Assembly (NCBI RefSeq): GCF_009730915.1
Contig: NC_052487.1
Span: 806,001-870,000 of the forward strand
Direction of reading: 5' to 3'
From: Dioscorea cayenensis subsp. rotundata
Taxonomy: Eukaryota > Streptophyta > Magnoliopsida > Dioscoreales > Dioscoreaceae
Length of the DNA: 64,000 bases
Below are positions 12,014-25,692 of the stretch, one piece after another. The notes beneath the pieces are model-generated. The model had not been told where the DNA came from, did not search any database, and saw nothing but the letters and a program-made list of their open reading frames with translations. Numbering within the stretch: the stretch's first letter is position 1; each line of letters begins with the position of its first letter. Made by a program: the position numbers and the translations under genes.

Positions 12014-15000
12014 TTAAGCAGGGAGAGGACTCAAACCAGCTAATTTTTGCAAGGTGGCTGCATAATCCCTGGCCCATAAATCATAATGAATTATCTCTTC
12101 AAGTGAAGGACTGATCACCAGTTCCTTCATATGTGCTTCACAGGTGACCTCCACAACCTTGAAAATGTCCAGATAACTAATCCTGAGATATCAATGAAAA
12201 ATTGTCAAATACATTGATAAGCAGGAGTTTGAATTTATCTTTAAAAAGCAAGAAACAAATATACTTTTCATCGAGAAACATCTCCACAGCTTTCTCATTA
12301 GCAGCACTGAGGACTCCAGTCATGGTGCCTCCGGCCCGACCGGCGGCGTAGGCAAGATCCATGGATGGGTATTTCGCATTATCAGGAGCTTTGAATGTTA
12401 GAGAACCAATCCTGCATCATCTCATTTGAAACAGTTACATTACTGTCTGGAGAGTTCAGGATGAAAATGATTGTCCATACAAATTTAGAGCTCGGAATGT
12501 ACAAAGAATTCTTACTTGCAAAGGTCAAGACGGGGCCAAGTGACCTCAGAGCAGTAAATTCTGTCCGGCCATGATAATGTGTAGAGGATTGGCAGACGCA
12601 TATCAGGCAGTCCTAGCTGAGCTAGAACAGATGAATCCTGAAGGCGAATTAAAGCACATTTGTCAATGACTTGAACAAATCATTTCATTTGTAACTGATT
12701 TTTTTTATGAAACATGCATTGCACACTATAGTATGTAATGGTAACTGATTGTTACCTGTGTCTCAATCATTGAGTGTATGATGGACTGTGGGTGTATGAC
12801 AATCTCTATATGGTCGTAATCGGCACCAAACAAATAATGTGCTTCAATAACTTCTAGACCCTATTCAAAACACCAAAATTGTTAGCAAGTGGAGATCCCA
12901 GTTTCCTAGTTATAGACAATTAAGAAAATTAGGCAGAATGTGTTGTATGCTATACCTTGTTGAAAAGAGTGGCAGAGTCAACAGTGATCTTCTTTCCCAT
13001 GCTCCAGTTTGGATGTTTTAAAGCATCAGCAACTTTCACTTCCTTCAACTTTTCAACTGGCCAGTCCCTGCATGTACAGATATTTACATATTGATCTGAT
13101 GCTAACAGGAAAAGCCACAGATTCAACTCAAAGTTCAACAGAAGATGTTGCCAGATGGCTGGTGAGTGTACATAGTGAAGTCTTCATTAAGTCATGAAAC
13201 CCCAGAGTCCCAAAATGGAATAAAGTAAATCAATTTTCAATTTTCTTCTCCTTCAAGCATTTGTCTTAACAAAAAGTTTGGTGGTGACAAACCTGAAAGC
13301 ACCACCAGATGCAGTCAAAATGATACGTCGAAGTGCCCCCTCCGGCAAGCCCTGGATACACTGCAGCCAGAGAAGTGATTCCATTATCAGTATCACAACA
13401 CTTGAGCAACCATTTCTAAAATACAGTCCAGTTAAAGAACCCCCTTTTGTACCTGGAAGATTGCAGAATGTTCCGAATCTGCAGGAAGTATCTTCACATT
13501 GTGCTTGTGTGCAAGTGGTAGCACAAATGGTCCTCCGGCTATGAGGGTCTCTTTGTTTGCAAGAGCTATGTCTTTTCCAGCCTCAATGGCAGCAACAGTA
13601 GGCTGGGGACAATGGAGGAAAAAGGAGACTGATGTTCAATGACAAAAACATGGATAAATGAATTTCTTTCAGTGAAAATAATGAAAAAGAGGGATCTTCA
13701 TATTTGCTGATCAGTCATTATAACTAGAATAGGTAGCACAGATCATCCATGCAGACACACATGTACTTGCAGACATGCACAATGATGCCTTGTGTTATCT
13801 TTCATCAAGCATCCAGATAATACAAAGAAAAGCATCCTAAAATGAGCCCTAGAAGTGCATTGTATTGCTTTATATTCTCTCAATTCCCAGTGTAAACACC
13901 AGCAAATAAAAAATTCATGCTGTCTTCTTATTATCTTAAACACTCTTTTGTGTACGCCAACATCCAATCAGTGTTACTATTGAACAGAGCAAAATGACAT
14001 TTCCACTTTATACTTCACCATAGAACATACTTAACTTTGATCAGGGAAACAGTGAATAGGCACAAGTTGACTGTCTTACCTTCAAGCCTGCACAACCCAC
14101 TATTCCTGTAACTACTGAGACAGCATCCGGGTGGCGAGCAACCTACAAAATTAATGTTCACAATTATCAGCCCATATATGTTAACAACAATATCAAGCTG
14201 AAACTTTGAAGAGGGAAGTGAAGTGACAGACCTCCACAATGCCTTCCTCACCAGGAATAATTTCTGGCTTGTGATCAGAATCAGCCAAAGCTTCTTTAAG
14301 CTCAGCAACTAAAGAGGCATTTTTAACTGAAACCAGTTGAGGTTTAAATGTTTTCACCTGCACAAGGAAACCAAATACCAACGCTCCATAAGAATCCAAA
14401 GGTCTTCAAAGTAAGTACAGGCACAAATCAACATTCAGTTTGCAATTACAATAAGCCTGCATCATTCTAACCTGATCAGCCAAAAGAGTCACATTTGAAC
14501 CAGCTGCAAGTGCAACCACTTTGAACTTTTCTGGATTCTCAGCCACTATGTCCAATGTCTGAAAGGCACCAAATTTACCAAGTTCAAAAAAGAAGTTCAA
14601 CAATATAAAGCAGTGGCCAACAATGACACAAACAAAAATTTCCAAAGCTGATAGTGGCTATCATGCAATAGGGAGATATTTCTAAAGCATGATCCAAAAA
14701 GTACAAAATCTCAGGGATGTTCTTGCTCCACCAGGAGATTATATACCTGAGTACCAATTGAACCAGTGGATCCAACAATAGATATTGGCTTGGGGCCATC
14801 CCATGATTTGCGCCCCGGGTCTGGAACAGCTCGGCCTGGCCAAGCTGGGGCAGGAGGCTGCTGCAATGAGCAAAAAACTTTCCTAGATGAACTTGTCACC
14901 TTCTTCTGCATTGTGCAAAATCCCACTGGAAACGCACCGGTTTATTCAGAGAGATAAATAAAGGCATGCATTTAAACTTTCAAAAATGATTTCATAAAAA

Positions 15001-15520
15001 GAATAAACACTCAGGACAGTAAATGCATCTTATAAATTGAGATAAAAAACGCAAATTTGTATGAAAAAATTTCGATAATTAGAAATGATTAACACTCAAT
15101 AATCATAATCAAAAGGAAGAGAGAGACCAAAATCCAACAACACAAGCATTCAAGCCAAAGTCCAAGCAAGCAACATCCACACTGCTAAATCACCAACTCT
15201 CCCAAATAATCAACTCAGCTAGTCCCACATAAAAACAAACAAAAACATCAGATTCCAGACTCGGCGAGACAAACTCCTCATTTTGCAATAAAATTCATAA
15301 AAAAAAAACACTAAAATACATCGTAAATCCTACTACGCTACAGAGAAATACTCAAACAAATCAATCACAAATAAGATACCCAACCAAAAAGAACAAAATT
15401 AAAATGAAATCCAGCATGATAGATGGAAGTAGTACCTCTGAGCTGGCGGAAGGGGCTCTTTTGGGCATCGAGGAAGGAGACAGCTCCAACCTCTCCAGAA
15501 AAAGGAAGCTTCAAATCCAT
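12014..15520 (-). CDS. DXR: 1-deoxy-D-xylulose 5-phosphate reductoisomerase
   Basis: Plastid enzyme of the MEP pathway. It converts DXP to 2-C-methyl-D-erythritol 4-phosphate using NADPH and a divalent metal, the first committed step to plastid isoprenoids. Twelve exons join in frame to 470 residues, the normal plant length: 15520-15436, 14925-14747, 14558-14472, 14357-14232, 14142-14080, 13602-13453, 13360-13293, 13067-12956, 12860-12756, 12637-12516, 12411-12265 and 12182-12014. Residues 1 to about 50 look like a plastid transit peptide, followed by the plant Pro-rich [11 protein letters not shown] segment. The NADPH motif GSTGSIGTQ is at about 80-88 and the metal/substrate motif [10 protein letters not shown] at about 221-230. 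[20 protein letters not shown] and the C-terminal helical domain are intact. All key motifs are present, so it looks functional. Confidence 0.97.
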
Positions 15521-15569
15521 GAAGATCAAGAGAAAGAGAGAGTGAATGATGGAGAGGAGAAGATGGAGA

Positions 15570-15578
15570 TTATATATA
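15570..15578 (-). promoter_or_regulatory. TATA box of DXR
   Basis: On the minus strand the sequence reads TTATATATAA about 50 bp before the DXR start codon. Transcription would then begin about 20-25 bp before the ATG, giving a very short 5' UTR. Alternatively, transcription may start further upstream. Confidence 0.5.
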
Positions 15579-17477
15579 AGGGAAGGAGAGAGAGATGGGA
15601 CGAAGAAGGAATCGAGAGCAGAGCTCGTTGAAACCGCGAGCTCTCGTACTGGATTATGCTCTCCACTTCCTCTCGGGCCGGCACCAATAATTAAATAATA
15701 AAACATTAAAAAAAAAAATGTTATTTTATATTTATATATATATATTTTTTTTAACTGAGAAAACAATCAAGAGATGGTTACGGATTTATTAGCTCAGTTT
15801 AATAGTTTGATTTCTAAAAATTTTTTGAGAAAAAAAAAAATCAAGGCATAGCTTAGTGATTTTTTATCTTATTTATATTTGTGAGGTTCCAAATTCGAAA
15901 CTTTTAAAACTCAATGTAAAAAATAAAAATAAAAAATAAAAAAATGCTTATCGGCAATTTGTTAAAAAAAAGGAAAAAAAAAATCTGAGTAAACTTATAG
16001 TACTCTAATCAATCGGATTAATAAATCTCCTGAGTAATTAATATATGATCGTAACTGTTTATTCCTTATTAACCCATTGTACAATAGTGTTTGTGTTATT
16101 TGTTGAAAAAAAAAACAAAATAAAATTTGGTTGTCTGTATTTTGTAATTTTAAAGCTTGTTTTATTAATATTTAATAGAAATAAAGAGAGTTGTCTGTAT
16201 GTCAGAAGTTCTAATTAAATATATAAAAATTATATCTATAATCTCTTATATTTTCTAAAATTGATTTTGCTTATACCTTCGGAAAATAGTGAAATATTTT
16301 GAATTTATATAGAAATTCATAATTACAAAAAGCTTTTCTGAAGTCATTTATTAGAGCTCTAACTGATGATTAAGTAACGGTATAAAAATGTCAAAAATCA
16401 AAAAAAGAGTCGAGAATGAAAATTTAAATATAGACTTTCAGTGAATGAAAAGGGAGTGAAAAGTTGCTTGACAATTGAACTAGAAGAATTAAATATAATT
16501 TTTTATTTAAATAAAAACTTATTTATCTACATCCCTTTTTTGTGCTATGGAATAATTTGAACCAATAAGTAACCTAACAAAATATTTATACCTGAGATGG
16601 AGTTTATTATAAATCTCTTGGATTTTATGGGTAAAAACATCTGTGTAATTTCCGGTCACAATTCACACATGATCATGTCCATAGAGGCAGGACAAGATCC
16701 ACCGTCTCCCTTTATCCTGATTCTCTGAATCTGAATAATTAAATAAATTATTTATATAGGTTTGAAATTTATCAAAATTTACATGGATATTATATATATA
16801 TATATATTTATCTTAGAAAAATAGGAATATATTGGTTATGACTAGTTCCTAGAGTCCATTTCAGGTTGTAAATAATGCCATGGATTATATTTCAGTAATA
16901 AAATACTTTATCTCAAATTAAATAGATTTTATGATCAAATTCTTTATAGGTCCACTTTAAAAATGATTTTGACAAATTTTTTTATATATAAATACTGGTG
17001 TGTGGGGAATGTTTTTTGTTTTGAGTAATGTAATTTTCTTTTTTCAGTATTTATTCCATGATTAATGGGCTATGGTTCTCTTGTATTGTGTTGTTTTTAA
17101 TTTACACTTATTATTATTATTTTTTTTTGTCCCATAATAAATATGGTTTATTTATTTTATAAAATAAATTTAAACTTAAAAATAGATCACTTTGCTCTTA
17201 AACTAATTATTAGTTTTATTTAATAATTTTTAATGAATGGTTTCTTGACTCGGATCAGATCTAGTGGGCAACAAATGTTTATTTTAACTATTAAAGAGCA
17301 TCTTGACTTAATTAACACAATAATGTGATTGTCATGCAAGTGTCTTTGATGTCACTCTCATTCATTGTGCTCCATGCTATTTTATATGTTATCTTTTTTC
17401 TCTTTCTCTCTTTTTTTGTTTTTTTTGTGGCACAGACCAAACTAGGAAGGATATTAGTCACTAGTCATGAAACCACC

Positions 17478-17516
<39 letters not shown>

Positions 17517-18670
17517 AATTTGAAAATTAATCCTTAACCCTTTTCAAAAAAAAAAAATCCTTAATAATTAGTTCTATATTTACATGTAGTTAGTGCTTGG
17601 AAATTAGAGCAACTTTTTTTTTTTTTAATTTCATGGACTCCATTATGGTAAGAAATTGCCATAATTAAAAAATTCTCAAATGGTCATTCAAGTTAAGTGG
17701 AAGATAATAAAGAAAGTTATGTACATTTCAAGGCAAAAGGAAACATAAGTGGATCTCCAAAGTATGGCCAATAAAAAAGTATGTGGGGGGTATTAGTGGA
17801 AAATGAGAGATAGATGTCAGTCTATAATGAATAATATTTGGTTTTTATTATTATTAAGCTGTGTTCTCACATGAAATTTGATGCCTTGTCTAAGTCCCAT
17901 TAATCAATCTCATGTGCAACATTGCATTTAATTTTATTATTATTGGTCACAAACTGCACACTTTTGATGTGATAATGAAAAGAACCTGCCTTTTGGTTGT
18001 TCCATGACTTCTTTTTTTGGTAGTTTTGATTCCACCAAACTCATTTATTATTTAAAAAAAAAATTAATGTATTAGCCTAATTTCAGTTTGTGAGGACAAA
18101 TTTATTGGTCTCATCTATTATATATATATATATATTATAATTCATATTAATTCTTAATTTTAAAGGTTCTTTATTTTGGCCAAACTTTGAGTAGGATCAG
18201 ACCGTCTACTTTTGAGTTTGAAGGACTAAAATAACATTCCTCTATTTTTATTTTTAATGAATAAATAAATCATTAATTTATTGAGAAAAAAATAAAGCAA
18301 TTAAAAAAAAGAAAAAAAAAAGAGAAAAAAGGACTAAGCCAAAAGAAGGGGTTATTTTTTGTACTTTGTCTTGATGATAATTTTTAATTTTTTATTTGAA
18401 AATATTTAGCATTATTTTATTTTTACAAAATCCAGGTTGAATATGCAATGAAATTAGAAAATATAAAATGTTTTTATATGAGAATTAAAGACATTAGGAA
18501 GTAAAGATGTAACCCGTCACTTTGGGGAATAAAAATAAATAAAAAAACTCATAACATAAGAACATAGGAATTTTAATATTATGGAATGTGCTTGGTTTAA
18601 GATTGTAAAAAATATTCCACATAAATATTATAATTATAATAATCAAAATAATCAAAATAAAAATATTTTT

Positions 18671-18702
18671 ATAAATAATAATAATAATAATAATAATAAT
18701 AC
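18671..18702. repeat. (TAA)n microsatellite
   Basis: About ten copies of TAA on the plus strand, close to a second and longer array of the same unit. Confidence 0.9.
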
Positions 18703-18821
18703 CGTATGACATAGAAAAAATATTTAGGTAAAAAACTCTGATATTTTCTAATGGTATCTAAAGATTCCATAATATTTTCATTAAAAAAAAAGTGACTAAA
18801 CACTCTTAATAAAATTTTCCA

Positions 18822-18826
<5 letters not shown>

Positions 18827-18889
<63 letters not shown>
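18827..18889. repeat. (TAA)n microsatellite, about 20 copies
   Basis: A near-perfect run of about 62 bp, one of the two longest trinucleotide arrays in the window. The number of copies is likely to vary between individuals. Confidence 0.95.
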
Positions 18890-19541
18890 CTTTAGCAAGC
18901 AAGTCCTAAATAAAGACTAGAGCTAATATATATGAACCCAAAATTATTTTCTCTCTTTTCAATATCATGTCAATTCCATCAAATAAAGTGTGTGTGATAT
19001 TGTTTTTCAACTTAAAAAATAATAATAAAAATTAAAATAAAATAAAATAAAAAAAGAAACGGCCAATTGAACCAAAAGTGCAATTTCTATGAAAGTTAAT
19101 TTTGGACAAAAGTGCTTCTATCAATAACGTGAATGGCATGCAACCACTTGCAAAGAATTCTCATTTCCATTCAAACCCTAAAAAATATCTAAACCTTAAA
19201 AAAAAAAAAAACAAACAAACTCTCTTTATCAACAACGTGCATGGCATGGTCCAACCATCACTATAACAACATAACAAGCTTGTAAAACATTTTACATAAA
19301 TGAATCATTGTCCTCCAAAGACAACCAGCATTTATGAACCAAAATATCACCACATGAATCACAAACCTCATTTAAATATACATTGAAAATATTCAAATTT
19401 GCTGAAATTATTAGGAAAGTTATTGTAAAGCATATTCATATGAACTGTATAATAGTCCATGATAGTAATAACTATTTCTTATAAACCTCCTCATCAAACA
19501 AAGTGAAGTTATCAAATTATTAATTGCAGAAACTTACTAAT

Positions 19542-22500
19542 CTAGTTATTCACTTCAACTGTGTCCATCCTTTCTTCTTGTATTTCAGAGTGATTCAAAT
19601 CCATGGTTGTATTAGAAGGGTACTTGACTTCGGCAACAGATACGGTTGTTCTCGCAGCTTCATTCTCTGTATCCTCCAAGTTTGATGCCACTGAAATATC
19701 ATCATCGCTCGAGAGCCGTTTCTGAACTGATGCTTTCGGTTGTCTTATGGCCGTGGCTGCTTCAGACATCACAACTGCCGGTGGTTGTGGAGGAACCCAT
19801 GCTCGTTGGTTTGGCCGGGCGCTGGATGCCCTCATTTCATCTGTTTCATCAAGTTCAGTTAACTTCACTGTTTTCTTTCCCCACCAGGGTTCTGAAACTA
19901 AGTGGGCTTTGTCATTGGGCTGAGAAGGTTGGCCATTATCTTGTAATTCAGAAACTGAGCCATCATCACTGCTAGTTTGGCTGACAGTTTGTTGAATTGG
20001 CTGAGGGTCACTTTTAGTTTGGTAGGGATATCCATAGTTCGGAGCTGGTTGACTCTGCTGAGGGATTTCCCATGGCTGTTTGACACGAAAAGAGAACTCA
20101 TTTTTCATCAGAGTTTTGGTTGAAGTGATAAGTAGCTAGCTCAAGACAGTCACTACACAAACTTGTTAACTTGGTTTATTGATTTGGAAGTCATAAGAAT
20201 CACAAAGAATGTAGAACAAAAGGAAATAAGCGAATCTAGCCTACTATCCTCTAGGAGCATTTAGAAAACGGCAATAAATTTTTTTAAATGACAAGCACAA
20301 AAACATAGATTGAAATTAACATGATAATGAATGTAAATCAATTAAAAAAAAAAATTTCAGTACAAACCTTGGGTCTAGGTGCTAAGACAGGTTTTGAGGG
20401 TGGCTGATTAGGATTTGGAGGCATGTCATTGATCTCCTATAAATTAAGAAACAAATGGCAAACAAAAAAAAAAAAATTTCTAACTCATGAGCGAATCAAA
20501 GAAAAGTATTGATAAATCACAACTTATAGACAGGTTTTGATGGTGACTGATTAGGATTTGGAGGCATGTCATTGATCTCCTACAAAGATTATGATGAAGA
20601 AGAAGAAGAACTGTTACCTTTATCCCAGGAGGCTTCTCACCTCGTTGTATCATGGCCATTATCTACAAAGATTTTGAACTCATAAGCCAATTTTTTTCAC
20701 GGAAGGAAAAGAGAAAAAATAACATATAGACAGAAGATATTTAGATGATTAAAGTCTACAAAGTACTTCTATCATGATAATGAAGTCAAGTAAATACAGG
20801 AAAGATCAGATTTATTCTGCACACCTCCATATACGACTTAGGATGAGGTGGTTGAGCTAATGGTTCCACAGATGCCGGCGCTGATGAAGGCCTCACTATT
20901 CAGAAGCAATTACAATATGAGGGAAATATGAATGATGGAACATAAAATTTGAACTTGAAAAGAGCACATACTGATCTAAACAACAACCTGTCCCGAAATC
21001 TGAATCTGATGTACCATTAACTTTCACTTGCTGAAAAGGAAAAAGAATGACACCCGTATAAGAACTATGATGAACAAAGTTAAAAATATTTTAAAAGGCC
21101 AAGAAAAGTGTACGCTATATACTACAAGAAATTACCTTTGGAAAGACAGAGGAGTAAGTTGGTTCTGAATGGTCAACTTGGGAATTTCTCCAGGAGTTAT
21201 TGGTTGTCCCTGAAGGAGCATGATAAATGTTCACAGCACTTTAGAAAAATATGTCCTACTCAACATAAAACTGCACCTTAAAGTTTGGAAATATGCCACA
21301 AAGTTGACAAAGTAACTGACAGTTTTACCATTAAGATCTACAATGTAGTGCAAAATCAAGCAAGATGAATTTTTTTTTTCTGACACGCACAGGACTGAAA
21401 ATAAAGAAAATACATCCAACACAAAGAGACCCAAAGAAAGGGCCCCAGATAGGAGGGAAACTTCCCAGCAAGATGCATATCAAGATGCAGAAATGAAAAC
21501 CTATATACCTATCTGATTAACATACCATTGCTCGTTGTATGCACTCCTATTGATTTATCCTCATATCGGCCATTCTCTGTTCTCATTTCCAATTCTCGAA
21601 TAGTTTTGGACATGGATTTCATCTCCTTCATTTGCATATCCATCATCTCCATAAAAAGTTCAAGACGCTTACTCTCTACAGATACATGGAATGAAAAATG
21701 ATAAAAAAGAAAAAAAAAATTAAAAAGCCATATAATAAATATATGATTGAACCAAAAAGATTAAAAAAATGAAGGACCTTCATTTTTTGCATTTACTAAT
21801 TCTTGACTAGCCTTAGCCACAATAGCAGCTGCAGAAGCGGCTGCTTTTGCAGCTTCTGCAGCTTCTTCAGCAAGGCTGCTCTTCAATTCTACTTCCTTTT
21901 TGGATTCTCTATCTTTTTCAACAACCTTCTGAACCCAAGACTGCAGCCTAGGAACAACCATTTTCTACACAGGAAAAAACAAGGAACACAATACATTATA
22001 AACAAAACAAACTGTCATAAATTGTACAAGATGAATAAATGCAAAAGCAGTTGCTGCTCCAGAAGCAATTGCTGCCTTGCTGGAGAGACCACAAAGATAT
22101 TATAAATGCGAACGCAGTTTTTGGGTAAAGAGTTATGTAATACCTTAAAAAGAACACCAGTTGCTGCTCCAGAAGCAGTAAGAACACCTATTGCAAACAA
22201 AGCATGCTTCCACTGAAGCCGGGGTTGCTGCAAACTAGCACCCAGAGAAGAACCACCAGCAACAGGCTGCAAGGTCTGAATGGGAGCTTGAGGCTGCAAG
22301 GCTGTAGATGGATTGGGCTGGCTTGCTGTAAGGAAATAGAAAATCAGAATTTATAATCCACAGACCTTCATGTCAAGAAAGGCGTGATAAATGCTAAATA
22401 TTTCTGAAGAAACTACTCATGGAGAGACAATGTTAAAATATTAGAAGATACAATATATAAGCAACCTTGCAAGCAGATACACTATATGCATTCAATGCAT

Positions 22501-23576
22501 CAATTTTATGTTACATATTGAGAAATAGACAAACAAAATTTGAAATCTATAGAAAAAGAACCTTGTTTTTTATTTTCCCAAAATTTAAGCAACAATAGCT
22601 GTTATGCGCAAACAGAGTAACACTTATGATCACCTTGATTAGCTTGGTTTGTGGTGGTAGTCCCTGTACCTGCGGCATTTGAAGGTGCTGAATCCTGCAA
22701 GTCATCACAAAACCAAATCTAATAGTAAGAACTTATAAAAACCATGAAGAATTATATCACCAAGAACAAGCACACTCTCAGATGATATAAGGCTTACGGG
22801 AACACGGCGGAAGGCCTCATCAATTTCCTCTTTTGAAAGGCCTTTCTTTTCAAGGAAAGCACGCCTGAAAATCACCGGGGAGCCCTTTACTTTGGGATGA
22901 GATAAAAAATTGACAGCATTTTGCACTTGCTCCTCCCTCATCGGTTGCGGGATAGCAAATGGTGGCCTTCCAGAAGATTCATGGGCCACCTCTTCTTTAA
23001 CACTCTCACCTCCATTGCTCACTGGGTTCAATGGATTGCTCTCTGGAATCAAAATAAAGAAAGAAACAACAATGAAATACAATCAGGACTTCCTCTCCCT
23101 CATAAAGCATCATACTGATTCTCCAATTTCATATCTCAGATGAAAAACCCAAAAAATAGTACCAAGCTAAACCTAAATTCCGTACTTGCAAGTTAAAAAA
23201 AATCAATTTTTTTTTTCTTGGTAGAATTTTCGGGTCAGAACTCACTTAAAAGCCATATAAACTAAATAAAATCCAAAATTCCATATAAATGAGCCAGATT
23301 CCAGCACAATTACAAAAAATCAACAAATAACTTGAATTCATGATTTCCATAAAAAAATTCACATGACCATGAAAACAATTAAATAGATTACCCAGAACAA
23401 AGAAACAAAAAAACTCATCCAGATCATCCGGTTGTCAATCTTAAAATCAAAAACACCAGCAACAAGAAAAGATCAAAATCAAGCAAAAAGGAACAGCATC
23501 GGTGATTGAAGAAATCACCTTGGGTCTGAGCTTGGGCATCAGGGGCGATCGTAGAAGTCTTGCGTTGGTCCTCCAT
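19542..23576 (-). CDS. PEX14: Peroxisomal membrane protein PEX14 (peroxin 14)
   Basis: Docking protein of the peroxisomal matrix import machinery; it binds cargo-loaded PEX5 with PEX13. Twelve exons join in frame to 572 residues: 23576-23519, 23042-22798, 22694-22634, 22325-22144, 21964-21778, 21675-21526, 21209-21136, 21030-20988, 20895-20825, 20662-20618, 20436-20368 and 20075-19542. The conserved PEX14 N-terminal domain spans about residues 54-101 (MREEQVQNAVNFLSHPKVKG, then the FLEKKGLSKEEIDEAF region). A hydrophobic segment, HALFAIGVLTASGAATGVLF, lies at about 162-181. After it come an Ala/Lys/Glu-rich coiled coil and a Met-rich helix (about 183-295), then PHPKSYMEIMAMIQRGEKPP, typical of plant PEX14. 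The tail is Pro/Ser-rich and acidic. A duplicated exon fragment lies inside the intron next to the 20436-20368 exon (see findings). Confidence 0.95.
20530..20580 (-). repeat. Duplicated copy of a PEX14 exon fragment
   Basis: About 50 bp repeat the 5' part of the neighbouring PEX14 exon (20436-20388) with only a few changes, including the AG acceptor and the codons for EINDMPPNPNQ. Similarity stops after the codons for SKPV, so the original donor is missing. The copy lies in the intron between the exons at 20662-20618 and 20436-20368. Confidence 0.85.
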
Positions 23577-23819
23577 GGCCGCTCTTCGTCGAAGCTCTCT
23601 CTGAACTCACCCTCTCTTTCTCTCTCGCAGTCTAAATATCGAGGATTTAAAAATAAGAAGAAATAATAATTATATATATATATATAAGATAAGATTTATG
23701 GGGGACAATTTAAAGGACAAAGTGAGCCCAACCATGAGCCCAAATTTTAATTATTTATTTTTATTTTATTATTATTATTATTAATAAATTCTAAATTTTA
23801 ATTTGTGATGAGTAAAATA

Positions 23820-24198
23820 TTTTGATATGGTACTAAATTATGGTTTTTTTTTTTAAATTTTGAGTTTTAAGTTTCAATTTGAATTAAAATAGTTATCCAA
23901 CTTTAATTTTATTTCACTGGTCGGTCAATCGAGGGAATCGAATTTTTTTTTTTATGATCTTATGTTATAAATTCTTTATTGGCAAATAAGATGGAATGAT
24001 AAGCTAGGCTAACAATATGTCATATATGTCTGGATAGAGAATTTTCGGCATCTATATCATTAAAAAAACAAAAATCAGAATCTCTTGAGACACCATTAGG
24101 TAAAATAAAATTAAAGTTGAATAACTATTTTAATTCAAATTGAAGTTTGGACCCCAAAATGAGAAAAAACTATAGTTTAATATCATGCCAAAAAAATT
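23820..24198. mobile_element. MITE with about 95-bp terminal inverted repeats
   Basis: The left arm (23820-23917) and the reverse complement of the right arm (24101-24198) align over nearly their whole length, sharing the block TTCAATTTGAATTAAAATAG and then CAACTTTAATTTTATTT. The element is about 380 bp, AT-rich and without coding capacity. A target duplication could not be decided in the AT-rich flanks. Part of its inner arm is also found in the MITE at 38850-39203. A Mutator-type origin is likely but not proven. Confidence 0.7.
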
Positions 24199-24599
24199 AA
24201 TCCGCCTAATAATCTTCTGATGTATGTAACAAAAATATTTTTAAGCATAACAACTTTTCTATTAAATTATTAATTTTAGAAAAAATATTAAAAATCCAAC
24301 GAAAAATTACATAAACTTGACCTATTACACATGGCCTAAGTTTTCTCTTAATTTTAAAACACTATCTTTTTCTTCTTTTATTTAGAGAATTAGTTACATG
24401 TCTTTTTTTTTTCTGTAGCTCCTGATACAAAGAGACAGTAGATGAAGGTTTCTTTGGTTGTGGTCAAAGAAGCATTCATTGACCTATTGCTCTTTTTTCT
24501 GATTTTTAATGTACTCTTGGAATTCTACTAAAATGTACATGGAGTATATCTAAGCCACTAGCAACACTATTGACACACCTAGAAATGAGTGCTTTTAAC

Positions 24600-24850
24600 T
24601 GATATTATTATTTATATATATAAATAATAAATCACAAATTTATTTAAAAAACATCAAACAAGTACAAGTACAATAAAATTCCAAAGATGATAAACTCCTA
24701 AAAGAACAACAAATCAACCATATTAACTGATAGTATATATATAAAATGAATAAATCATAAACCAACGAAGGGCATAATAACAAAATTAAAATGCACACTA
24801 GGTTTGTTGTTGTTTTCTGTTCGTTTTTCAATAAATCTGTGATTTATCAA
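24600..24850. mobile_element. LINE-like 3' tails in opposite orientations
   Basis: The left edge reads as the reverse complement of a tail (AATAAATCACAAATTTATTT), and the right edge reads TTTTTCAATAAATCTGTGAT followed by TTATC and an A-run. The same tail motif occurs at about 25405-25430 and 33900-33930. These may be two short, 5'-truncated retroposed copies facing each other. No coding sequence remains. Confidence 0.3.
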
Positions 24851-25229
24851 TTTTTATAAAAAAAAAAAGAAAAAGATATGCACACTAGAAACTAAGATGT
24901 GATTATTAAACATCCCTACAAAAGGAGTATGGATCAAGAAGAAAACAAATATGGTGACAATCAAACTGCTAACTTCTAAGTGATGGCATTAATAATGGGT
25001 TGTTTTTTTTAGGCTGGGTTGCAAGTGTCATCAGTGTGAATACTCAAATGAAAAGGGCGTCTGCTGAAGAAATTGAGGTTGTGAAGCCTGTTCATGTCCT
25101 AAGCTGCAGATAATTAAGGAAGAAAAATTAAACAAAATACAAAATTTTAATTATATCTTCATAATTAGTTTTTTTAACAATGAGGAAAAAGAAAATAGTG
25201 AAGTGGGTTACTATCTCAGACAGCCTGAG

Positions 25230-25440
25230 TAGGTCTTTGTTATCGGACAATGGTTTTTACTAGTCCAGCTGCTCTTTTCTCTTTTATTTTCGTAGTCATT
25301 TCTTCTTTGCTTTTCAAGTGCCTTACCTCGGGTAAGAGACTCCTGTTTGTTTCTATTTTGAGTTGTTTTATCTTAATGTGTCTATCCTGTTTCTTTTCTT
25401 TTTCAATAAAATTATGATTTATCCACGTTATTTAGGGAGT
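25230..25440 (+). mobile_element. LINE-like 3' tail fragment
   Basis: A T-rich stretch ends in CTTTTTCAATAAAATTATGA followed by TTTATCCAC. This motif is shared with the fragment ending near 33930 and resembles the non-coding 3' ends of plant L1-type LINEs. There is no reverse-transcriptase coding sequence nearby, so it would be a strongly 5'-truncated copy. Confidence 0.35.
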
Positions 25441-25692
25441 AACCATAGAACAAAGAGACGAACATGATGATCCATGGATGCAAAAAACAAAGGGGTTGTT
25501 GTTCTTAACCATCAATGACAATTACAAGAATGTCCCTTCAACTCAAATAAAACAATCATTGAACCAATAATATAATCTCTGTGAATAAACACAAATATAA
25601 ACAACATGAATCATTGATCACTTTCTTTAACTTTCCCCATCCTCCAAAGTACAAGGAACAACCACCTCCTTATTCTACATAAATTTCAAGCT

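Larger units (their letters stand above)
15640..19541. other. AT-rich intergenic region between DXR and PEX14
   Basis: About 3.9 kb with no supportable gene. It contains numerous poly-A/T tracts, (TA)n runs near 16790, 17483-17511 and 18120, and two long (TAA)n arrays listed separately. A minus-strand AAATCATTAATTTATTGAG near 18265 resembles the tail of the LINE-like family described elsewhere in this window. Confidence 0.6.
23640..25692. other. Intergenic region between PEX14 and KLCR gene
   Basis: This is PEX14 promoter and downstream DNA of the next gene. It contains a MITE (23820-24198) and two stretches ending in LINE-like tails (about 24600-24850 and 25230-25440). No gene is supported in the remaining DNA. 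Confidence 0.6.

Noticed and set aside
18494-18902. Poly-Ile/poly-Tyr open frames
   Set aside because: These are translations of (TAA)n microsatellites.
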